7,602 bases of DNA. Origin: JACKOD01 sp041591635 (GTDB lineage Bacteria; Pseudomonadota; Gammaproteobacteria; Pseudomonadales; Oleiphilaceae). The notes beneath the pieces were generated by a model. The model did not search any database. It worked only from the letters and a program-made list of their open reading frames with translations, and was not told where the DNA came from. Numbering within the stretch: the first letter of the stretch is position 1; each line of letters starts with the position of its first letter. Shown here piece by piece: positions 1-5,541 of the stretch. The stretch is from the NCBI GenBank assembly GCA_041591635.1, contig JBFHRO010000159.1, positions 1-7,602 of the forward strand. Direction: 5' to 3'. The translations under genes were made by a program, and so were the position numbers.

Positions 1-2378
1 CCAATGACAAGGTGTTTCAGTTCTACCTGGTGACGCCCGAGAAGCTCAAGGGCGCGTTTCATGATTCCAGCCCGGGCATTTCCGTGCTGGCCTCAACCAA
101 ACCGGTCAGCTTGCCCCGGGCGGATTTCGTCAACACCAGCGACCGGGGCGAAAGCATCCATTCGGCCTTTTGTGAACCCGACCCGCTGCCCCAAACCTGC
201 GGGGTGGGCGGTAACAGTGATTGTTATCGCTTTACGGTCATTACGCCCTTTCGCAACCTGCAGCGCGACCGGATGGAGCTCTGGTCAACGCCGGTAGAAA
301 TCGAGGTTGAAAACCCCAAAACAGCCCAGGCACAGATTGCCGGGGTGCGCACCTTCAAGTCGACGCGTGGTGCTGTCTGGCCAAACGTCAGCGCACTGCT
401 TGAAACCGTGATTACCGAAGACGGGCGTTTGCTGGTTGGTCGTGTGGCCAACAGCGAGGTCAGCTGGCGCGATACCGGCACCGGGCGGCAAACCACCAGC
501 CGCCCCAATGTGATCTACAGCTACCTGCCCACCAACAAAAAGCCCTGTGATGTTACCGGGTTCAGTGCGCCCTATCCCATTACCCATGCCCACTATCACA
601 AGGAGATTCGCCAGCGCTACGGTTTTGCCGCCTATCCCATGCGCGATGGCGCCGGCCGGCTGATTCCCAACGGCGCCGATTTTGGTGGCAGTTATCCCTG
701 GATCGATGGCAAGGGCGCCAATCTCTTTTTTGGCACCTTCGCCCAGAGCTTTCGCAACAACGGCGAGCCGGCCTTTTTATCCCGTTGTGTGGGGGGGGCC
801 TCTGGCTGTAACAACCCCTCGCACAACATGACCAAAGACACCCTGGGCATGGCGGTTTCCGGACTCTGGACCAAGGGGCGTACGGTATTGATAGACAATG
901 CGCTTAATAACATCGACTGGAACCTGCAGGCGCGCCCCAGCGGCCATCTCGAAGCCAAACTCTATCAGGGCGATGAGGGCTGGGTTCATGTCGGCTCCGG
1001 CCGCGACAACGCCAACGATACAGCCAGCCATGTTCCACCGGGTGGCGTTGGCAACATCAACATGATCGACTCGATAGCCAACAAGTTTAATGGCACCAAA
1101 GCCTTCAAGCCGGCGCTGCCGCGAGACGTGTACTGGTGGGTCAGCAACGGCAAGGCCACCGATGCGGTGGTGTTTGACGACTGGATCAACCCCCAGGTGT
1201 TTATCAGCTCGGACATGGTGCAACTGATTGATGGCGTGAACCTGGAACCCAACCCGAAGTTCATTCAAAACGCCGCCACCACCCGGTTATACCAGGTGCC
1301 GCCGTACGGCGAGATCACCGGGAACGGCCGGGTCGAACCGGTGGCTCTGGGAGGCGTGCACGGCAAGGGATTCTATAGCCGCCAAGGTTCAGGTATTCGC
1401 TACCCGCTTCCTGCCAATAATGCGGCCGAATTCAGCGCGCAGCACTGGTTCGTGGGGCTCTTCATCGACCCGCGGTTTGGTAACGATGGCCAGGTGCGGC
1501 GGTTGATCGAGTTTCCCGATGGTGCGTCCATTAATCTGGAGGGGCGCAGTGGCATCCTTTATGCCAATGCCGGCGGCAACCGTTTTCTGGTGCCACTGCC
1601 GCAAGTGCTGACCGCGAATCAATACCACCACCTGGGGTTCCGGTTTGCGCCCAGAGGCACGGTGGAGTTGTTCCTTAATGGCTTGCTGATCCACGCCTGG
1701 GAGCGGCCTGCCAGCTTTCGTACCGCCTTTGCCCTGCAGCAGGGAAATCTGTGGCTGGGCCGGGGGCAGGATAACCAGAACGGTTTTGCCGGCTGGATCG
1801 ACGAGTTCAAAGTCATCGCCCAGGCGCAGACACTCAATGCCGAAGACTTCTGCAATTATGCCTCGGGCAGTCTGGTGGGTCTCAGACGGGTCGCCAGCGC
1901 TGACTTGCAGGCTCGTGCCGCAGAGGGCAGTGCGCTGGCAAAAGCCATGATTGACAGCGCTCTGCCTGCCAATGCGCGCCACGATGCTTACCTATGTTAC
2001 ACCGATAACCGCTCGGCCGATGGCTGGATCAATCTCGCCGCCCTGCCCAGGGGCACCGTGAGCCTGCGTGACAGACTGCTGTTCCCCGAGGGGCCGCTGG
2101 TGTTTGGCATGCCGCGCCCGGACAGTCGCAACAATGCCTTTTGCACCTCCTGCCACCAGGGCGATGGCACCAACCTGCTGCCACCCAGCCTGGGGCTGGC
2201 GGCACTGCGCCCGGCCAGCATCAATGCAGAAGAGGATCCAAGACGCCAGCCGGGCCAGCCACCTTCGCGCATTTACGGTCATGTTCCGGCGGGCCTGTTT
2301 GGCGCGGATGCGCCCCCCTCGCATGAGTATGCCGATGATGGCTTCCATGTGGATCGGTACCTGATGAAAAACCCCTGA
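1..2378 (+). CDS. Large LamG-domain protein with C-terminal heme c motif (5'-partial)
   Basis: The reading frame is open to the left edge (codons N-D-K precede the GTG at 12), so the GTG at 12 is probably an internal valine and the true start lies outside. About 791 residues are visible; numbering here counts from the GTG. Residues 1-440 match no family I recognise, but carry spaced cysteines (three within about 54-70, and a C-x7-C pair near 258-266), suggesting an exported, disulphide-bonded protein. Residues about 443-620 look like a LamG/concanavalin-A jellyroll: beta-rich, with VELFLNGLLI, LWLGRG and the typical ending GWIDEFKV. Residues 711-715 are CTSCH, a single heme c attachment motif; the only later methionine is M785, a possible distal ligand. 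LamG domains usually bind glycans or proteins, and CXXCH implies periplasmic or extracellular maturation. The substrate is unknown. It converges on the nos side, so it is transcribed separately. Real gene: very likely; function: not assigned. Confidence 0.9.
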   Translation, partial: NDKVFQFYLVTPEKLKGAFHDSSPGISVLASTKPVSLPRADFVNTSDRGESIHSAFCEPDPLPQTCGVGGNSDCYRFTVITPFRNLQRDRMELWSTPVEIEVENPKTAQAQIAGVRTFKSTRGAVWPNVSALLETVITEDGRLLVGRVANSEVSWRDTGTGRQTTSRPNVIYSYLPTNKKPCDVTGFSAPYPITHAHYHKEIRQRYGFAAYPMRDGAGRLIPNGADFGGSYPWIDGKGANLFFGTFAQSFRNNGEPAFLSRCVGGASGCNNPSHNMTKDTLGMAVSGLWTKGRTVLIDNALNNIDWNLQARPSGHLEAKLYQGDEGWVHVGSGRDNANDTASHVPPGGVGNINMIDSIANKFNGTKAFKPALPRDVYWWVSNGKATDAVVFDDWINPQVFISSDMVQLIDGVNLEPNPKFIQNAATTRLYQVPPYGEITGNGRVEPVALGGVHGKGFYSRQGSGIRYPLPANNAAEFSAQHWFVGLFIDPRFGNDGQVRRLIEFPDGASINLEGRSGILYANAGGNRFLVPLPQVLTANQYHHLGFRFAPRGTVELFLNGLLIHAWERPASFRTAFALQQGNLWLGRGQDNQNGFAGWIDEFKVIAQAQTLNAEDFCNYASGSLVGLRRVASADLQARAAEGSALAKAMIDSALPANARHDAYLCYTDNRSADGWINLAALPRGTVSLRDRLLFPEGPLVFGMPRPDSRNNAFCTSCHQGDGTNLLPPSLGLAALRPASINAEEDPRRQPGQPPSRIYGHVPAGLFGADAPPSHEYADDGFHVDRYLMKNP
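791..798 (+). repeat. G8 homopolymer tract inside the LamG-heme gene
   Basis: Eight consecutive G residues lie in the coding sequence at the V-G-G-A part of the protein, near residue 260. The frame stays open on both sides. Poly-G tracts of this length can slip during replication or be miscounted in sequencing; either would cause a frameshift. Confidence 0.9.
1340..1870 (+). other. LamG / concanavalin-A-like jellyroll domain
   Basis: This part of the large plus-strand gene begins at the GGVHGKGFYSRQG segment and ends after GWIDEFKV...LNAEDFCNYA. The pattern is a hydrophobic strand before the tract, an 'NQYHHLGFRF' strand (equivalent to the common 'W-h-H-V-A' strand), VELFLNGLLI (the 'l-Y-v-D-G' strand), LWLGRG, then 'G-x-I-D-E-F-x-V'. 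That order is characteristic of LamG-like jellyrolls. Boundaries are approximate. Confidence 0.75.
2142..2156 (+). other. Heme c attachment motif CXXCH (CTSCH)
   Basis: Codons for C-T-S-C-H, preceded by SRNNAF and followed by QGDGTN, sit about 73 residues before the stop. CXXCH is the covalent heme c attachment motif when the protein is exported to the periplasm. There is only one such motif in the visible protein. The segment after it is short and proline-rich, unlike a full classical cytochrome c fold, so heme attachment is plausible but not certain. Confidence 0.6.
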
Positions 2379-2380
2379 CA

Positions 2381-2396
2381 GGCGCGGATCAGCGCC
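2381..2396. terminator. Small hairpin in the convergent gap (possible bidirectional terminator)
   Basis: GGCGC and GCGCC arms flank a 6-base loop. The hairpin spans the 10-base gap between two convergent genes and overlaps the last codons of the nitroreductase gene. On the plus strand the right arm is followed by CCTTT; on the minus strand a short T run lies about ten bases beyond the stem. The stem is only 5 base pairs and the T-tracts are poor, so termination here is a weak inference from position. Confidence 0.25.
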
Positions 2397-3114
2397 CCTT
2401 TGGCGGCAACAGGAGTTGTTCGAGGGGGCGCTTGGCGGGCTGAAAACCATTGACCGGATGGCGCTCATCCACATAGCCCATCGACAGGCCGCAGAGTAAC
2501 TTGTAGTCGGGTTCTACTTCGAACCGCTCGCGAACCGGGCCTGCCCACAAGCCCAGAGCCCCCTGGGCACAGGTGCCCAGCCCCATGCGGGTGGCACTGA
2601 GCATGAGTGACTGCAGGAAAATCCCGGCATCGAGCGCTGCATAGATCCCCGGGTTTTGGTGCACAAACAAAAAGATCACCGTGGGCGCATCGAAAAACTC
2701 GTAGTTGCGCTGCATTTGCCGATCCCGGCCGGCCCAGTCGTCACGCGCGATGCCCAATGTTGAATACAGCCCATGGCCACAGACGGATGCCCGTTGTTTG
2801 AGTTCGGGGGCATAGTGACGTGTGGGTTTGAAGTCACCATCGGGCAAATCCTTGCTGAGCAGGCCCTGGGCGATTTTCAACGGCAGCGGCGCCCGATTGA
2901 TTTTGTTGGCGGCGGCGAACTTGCGGCTGAGCGCTTCGCGCAGCTGGTCTTTCAGGGCGCCCGAGGCCACCGCAATACGGTAGGCCTGGGTATTGGAGGA
3001 GCTGGGAGACTGCAGGGCGCGTTCCAGCACCTGGCGCAGTACTTCATCCGCTACAGGGTCGGGTTTGAACTGGCGAATACTGCGGCGTTGTTTCAATACA
3101 TCATCAAATTGCAT
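2389..3114 (-). CDS. Nitroreductase-family FMN oxidoreductase
   Basis: This 241-residue protein has the usual nitroreductase pattern. The N-terminal R-R-S-I-R-x-F box (residues 10-16) binds the FMN phosphate and is followed by P-S-S-S-N-T-Q (37-43). G-L-G-T-C-A-Q-G-A-L at 178-187 corresponds to the conserved glycine-rich FMN segment. The C-terminus has the common K-R-P-L-E motif. The family uses NAD(P)H to reduce nitroaromatics, quinones or related substrates as a cytoplasmic homodimer; the physiological substrate cannot be read from sequence. The ATG start is supported by GGAG 8 bases upstream (3123-3126). It lies 108 bases after nosL on the same strand, with its own promoter-like elements, so it may be an independent unit or read through from nos. 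There is no signal peptide. The family call is firm; a link to N2O reduction is not shown. Confidence 0.93.
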   Translation of the reverse strand: MQFDDVLKQRRSIRQFKPDPVADEVLRQVLERALQSPSSSNTQAYRIAVASGALKDQLREALSRKFAAANKINRAPLPLKIAQGLLSKDLPDGDFKPTRHYAPELKQRASVCGHGLYSTLGIARDDWAGRDRQMQRNYEFFDAPTVIFLFVHQNPGIYAALDAGIFLQSLMLSATRMGLGTCAQGALGLWAGPVRERFEVEPDYKLLCGLSMGYVDERHPVNGFQPAKRPLEQLLLPPKGR

Positions 3115-3148
3115 GCAGGCAGCTCCGGGAGCAGGAGAACGGCCTGCC

Positions 3149-3154
3149 AGTATA
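3149..3154 (-). promoter_or_regulatory. Possible -10 box for the nitroreductase gene
   Basis: TATACT on the minus strand matches five of six bases of the sigma-70 -10 consensus and lies about 35 bases before the ATG. TTGCAC (3168-3173) resembles a -35 box, but the spacing is only 13 bases, too short for a standard promoter. A second -10-like GATAAT lies at 3159-3164. This is suggestive only; an activator-dependent promoter could fit. Confidence 0.3.
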
Positions 3155-3167
3155 GGGCATTATCAGC

Positions 3168-3188
3168 GTGCAACGAATATCGATGCAC
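3168..3188. promoter_or_regulatory. Operator-like palindrome upstream of the nitroreductase gene
   Basis: This is a 21-base near-perfect dyad. The outer arms GTGCA and TGCAC pair, the inner arms CGA and TCG pair, and one A/A mismatch separates them on each side of a three-base centre; 8 of 10 positions are symmetric. It sits just upstream of the TATACT element and about 55-75 bases before the ATG, which suits binding by a dimeric regulator. No specific regulator family is identified. Confidence 0.4.
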
Positions 3189-3200
3189 CCGGCTAAATGC

Positions 3201-3215
3201 CGCCCGGCGCGGGCG
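3201..3215 (-). terminator. GC-rich hairpin after nosL (weak terminator candidate)
   Basis: On the minus strand, CGCCCG and CGGGCG arms pair around a 3-base CGC loop, beginning 7 bases past the nosL stop. Only GGCATTTAG follows, with no real T-tract, so it is not a convincing intrinsic terminator. It could instead protect the 3' end of the nos mRNA or only attenuate read-through into the nitroreductase gene. Confidence 0.3.
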
Positions 3216-3222
3216 ATGGCCC

Positions 3223-3759
3223 TCAATGACCGCTGTGTGCCGCGTGGGAGCCCGTGCTGGCGTCACCGGTCTGATTGACGATTTCAAGTGTCAGCTCGTC
3301 AAAGGCAAACAGCTTGCCGCCGAACTGGTTGGCGAAGTGCTCCGCCGTGGCGGCGGTGGCAAAGGATGCCAGCGTGGGGCCCATTGCCCCCTTTTGGCTG
3401 GAGCCCACAACGTAAATGGCACTGCGTGCATCGATAAGGTGGCTGTCATCGGGGTGGTTCCAATCGCTGCGGGCCATGTCGTGCACGTACATCTGCCCGG
3501 TGTTGGGCTGGTTTTCGGGCTGCAGGTACCAGCTCACCAGATCGCGGGTAGAGCAAAACTTGCGCACGATATTCTTGCGGCCTTCAAAGGCTTCTCCTTT
3601 GGGGCCGGGGAAGCCGAGGGTCGCCATGCCGCACACATGGCATTCATCTTCTGCTTCGAAGGCGACGGGAGCGAGCACCGCGGTGTCGTCATCCTTGCAG
3701 CCGGCAAGCAGGATTGTCAGGAGAAGTAGCGGGGCAAAGAGCCGATGTGACAGTGTCAT
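3223..3759 (-). CDS. nosL: NosL copper-binding lipoprotein (copper chaperone of NosZ maturation)
   Basis: NosL is an exported lipoprotein that binds Cu(I) and supplies it, through the NosDFY complex, for building the copper centres of nitrous oxide reductase. This 178-residue protein starts with a short charged region and a hydrophobic stretch (LFAPLLLLTILLAG), followed by the lipobox L-A-G-C with lipidated C21. The +2 residue is K, not D, which favours the outer membrane. The family signature C-x-x-C-G-M lies at residues 40-45 (C40, C43, M45). The open frame reaches upstream to 3948, but that extension runs antisense-free through nosY in another frame. The ATG at 3759 gives a proper signal peptide and has AAGGAA 6 bases upstream, so I chose it. 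It starts 19 bases after the nosY stop. The tail is histidine-rich (H172, H175, H178), possibly an extra metal-binding patch. Confidence 0.95.
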   Translation of the reverse strand: MTLSHRLFAPLLLLTILLAGCKDDDTAVLAPVAFEAEDECHVCGMATLGFPGPKGEAFEGRKNIVRKFCSTRDLVSWYLQPENQPNTGQMYVHDMARSDWNHPDDSHLIDARSAIYVVGSSQKGAMGPTLASFATAATAEHFANQFGGKLFAFDELTLEIVNQTGDASTGSHAAHSGH

Positions 3760-3765
3760 GGGTAT

Positions 3766-3771
3766 TTCCTT
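3766..3771 (-). promoter_or_regulatory. Ribosome binding site deciding the nosL start
   Basis: AAGGAA lies 6 bases before the ATG at 3759, in the 19-base nosY-nosL gap. It supports the internal start that gives a normal lipoprotein signal peptide, over the longer open frame that overlaps nosY. Confidence 0.7.
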
Positions 3772-3778
3772 GATCAGT

Positions 3779-4603
3779 TCAAATACGTCGTTTTGCAAAC
3801 ATCCAGTAGGCGCCGGCCAGCGGTACCAGCAGCCAGCCAACCAGGGCGGCGAACAAGATACCATATCCAAAGGAAAGCTCACCTGCCATGACCAGCAAAC
3901 CGTGCCCACTGCCTTCGAAGCCCACCAGATTGATAAGCCGGAACACATCGGTCGGGTTCAGCATCAGCAGGTAAGGGATCAGCTCCGGATGAAACTTGCC
4001 CTCGGTCGCCACCAGCAACCCCAGCAGGGCCAGATCAAATACCAGCACAAACGCAAACCAGAACACCAGGGCCAGGCCCGCGGCCTTGGACTTTTCAGAA
4101 ACCCAGGCGCTGATCAGATAGGCAAACGCAATGAATACCGTACCCAGCAAGCTGGCCGACAGGATAAAAATGCCGAACGCCCGGATTACGTCGGCTGCAT
4201 TGGCATCGGGGGCGAAGCCCAGAATGATGGCGGCACTGGTGCCAAAGCCCAGCAGCGTAGCGGTGGTCATGATGGCGCCGTGGCCGAGCAGCTTGCCCAG
4301 CAGCAGCTCGCCCCGGCTCAGCGGGTAGGTGAGCAGCAACAGCAGGGTGCCATCTTCCTCTTCACCCACAATGGCATCGTAGGCCAGAAGCAGGGCGATC
4401 AAGGGAATCAGGAACACGGCCAGCGAGGCCAGGCTGACAATGGTGCTGGGCAGCGAGGTAAAACCCACTACCCCCGAAGCGGCGGCGCCAAACCAGCTGA
4501 TACCAACCGACAGCAGGGCAAATACCAGGGTGATGGCGATGATCCAGCGGTTACGCAGGCCGTCTTTGAATTCTTTCCAGGCAATGCTGGCGATGGCGTT
4601 CAT
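3779..4603 (-). CDS. nosY: NosY, membrane permease of the NosDFY copper-site assembly ABC transporter
   Basis: This 274-residue integral membrane protein is the ABC-2-type permease of the NosFY transporter, which with periplasmic NosD is needed to assemble the CuZ site of nitrous oxide reductase. About six hydrophobic segments can be seen, near residues 20-42, 53-79, 105-130, 140-167, 172-197 and 242-268. Between segments two and three is a cytoplasmic stretch with G-E-E-E-D-G-T-L-L followed by Y-P-L-S-R-G-E, which recalls the coupling region conserved in this permease group. The N-terminal amphipathic W-K-E-F-K-D-G-L-R-N-R segment is also typical. The ATG overlaps the nosF stop by four bases (ATGA), and GGAG lies 8 bases upstream (4612-4615), so translation is probably coupled to nosF. 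The length matches known NosY proteins (about 270-280 residues, from memory). Confidence 0.95.
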   Translation of the reverse strand: MNAIASIAWKEFKDGLRNRWIIAITLVFALLSVGISWFGAAASGVVGFTSLPSTIVSLASLAVFLIPLIALLLAYDAIVGEEEDGTLLLLLTYPLSRGELLLGKLLGHGAIMTTATLLGFGTSAAIILGFAPDANAADVIRAFGIFILSASLLGTVFIAFAYLISAWVSEKSKAAGLALVFWFAFVLVFDLALLGLLVATEGKFHPELIPYLLMLNPTDVFRLINLVGFEGSGHGLLVMAGELSFGYGILFAALVGWLLVPLAGAYWMFAKRRI

Positions 4604-5541
4604 GGCTGTATCTCCGATGGGCCGCTGGCTTCTACGAAGTGACGGTAAAGTTGTTCAAGGGAAGGCAAGTGGATGTCGACATCCTCGACGTCGGGTTGCG
4701 CCAGCAGGTCGCGCAGGATGGCCATTTTTCCCTGTTGGGCCGATTCGAATTCGAGCGCATGGCCGTTGAAGGTACAGAAATTGGCGGTATGGAGCGCCGG
4801 CTGCTGGTTGGCGAGGCGGGTTTGCAGTGCCTGCCGGTCAAAGCCACCCTGAACCCGAATGCGCATGGGCAAGGCCGCACGCTTTCGCAGTTCGTCGATG
4901 GTGCCCAACGCCTGCAGCTGGCCCTTGCCGAGAATGGCCGCCCGGTCAATGTGTTTTTCGACCCCGGGCAGAACGTGGGAACAAAGAATCACCGCGCAGC
5001 CATGCTGTTTGAGCTCATCCACCATGGTGTAGAAATCCTGGGTGGCGATCGGGTCGAGCCCGACGGTGGGTTCATCCAGCAACAGCAGGCGCGGTTCGCA
5101 GAGTAAGGCCTGGGCCAGCCCAAGGCGTTGCTTCATGCCCTTGGAGTAGGTCTTGACCTTGCGCTCGGCAGCGTCGGTGAGGCCGACCCGGGCGAGCAGA
5201 TCAAGGGTTTTTTGCCGCGGTACCCGTTTGAGGCGAGCAAAATGGCGCAGCACTTCGGCACCGGTCAACTGCTGGTAAAAGGACACGTTCTCGGGCAAAA
5301 AGCCGATCTGATACCTGTGATGGCTGAAGCTGCTTTCCCAAGGGGCGTGACCGAAGACACTGACACGCCCGTGAGTGGGGCGAAGCAAGCCGAGAATCAT
5401 TTTCATGGTGGTGGTCTTGCCGGCGCCATTGTGCCCAAAGAGCCCCAGCACCTCACCCTCGCCAATGCTCAGGCTGATACTGCGAACGGCTTCGACCTCG
5501 CCAAAATGCCGGCCGGCATGGTCCAGTTCAACGAGATTCAT
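4600..5541 (-). CDS. nosF: NosF, ATPase of the NosDFY copper-site assembly ABC transporter
   Basis: This 313-residue protein is the cytoplasmic ATP-binding subunit that powers the NosFY transporter. It shows Walker A G-H-N-G-A-G-K-T-T (residues 36-44, K42), a Q-loop region with F-L-P-E (E84 replaces the usual Q, as is common in CcmA/NosF-like ATPases), an ABC signature Y-S-K-G-M-K-Q-R-L (132-140), Walker B L-L-L-L-D-E-P (152-158, catalytic E157) and switch histidine H189 in C-S-H. Residues after about 215 form the C-terminal extension usual for NosF. The frame is open upstream to 5712, but the ATG at 5541 overlaps the nosD stop as ATGA, has AGGAG 7 bases upstream, and begins the ABC fold directly, so I chose it. 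The stop overlaps the nosY start in the same way. Confidence 0.96.
   Translation of the reverse strand: MNLVELDHAGRHFGEVEAVRSISLSIGEGEVLGLFGHNGAGKTTTMKMILGLLRPTHGRVSVFGHAPWESSFSHHRYQIGFLPENVSFYQQLTGAEVLRHFARLKRVPRQKTLDLLARVGLTDAAERKVKTYSKGMKQRLGLAQALLCEPRLLLLDEPTVGLDPIATQDFYTMVDELKQHGCAVILCSHVLPGVEKHIDRAAILGKGQLQALGTIDELRKRAALPMRIRVQGGFDRQALQTRLANQQPALHTANFCTFNGHALEFESAQQGKMAILRDLLAQPDVEDVDIHLPSLEQLYRHFVEASGPSEIQP

Noticed and set aside
1389..1982. Minus-strand open frame of 197 codons opposite the LamG gene
   Set aside because: It is an antisense shadow of the LamG domain; its composition and absence of motifs do not support a gene.
2773..3729. Plus-strand open frame of 318 codons
   Set aside because: It crosses the nitroreductase gene, the intergenic spacer and nosL in antisense, with no family resemblance, and conflicts with two well-supported genes.
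3766..3786. TTGATCAGTTCAA resembling an FNR/NNR box before nosL
   Set aside because: The half-sites do not have the spacing of TTGAT-N4-ATCAA. The sequence lies at the nosY end inside an operon, partly made of the nosY stop and the nosL ribosome site.
3760..3948. Upstream extension of the nosL frame
   Set aside because: It overlaps nosY in another frame and would bury the lipoprotein signal peptide. A good ribosome site precedes the internal ATG at 3759.
3416..4642. Long plus-strand open frame (408 codons) rich in Gln, Gly and Lys
   Set aside because: It is the antisense shadow of nosY and nosL. Leucine CTG codons in the membrane helices read as CAG (Gln) on the other strand, which explains the odd composition. 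It has no recognisable domain.
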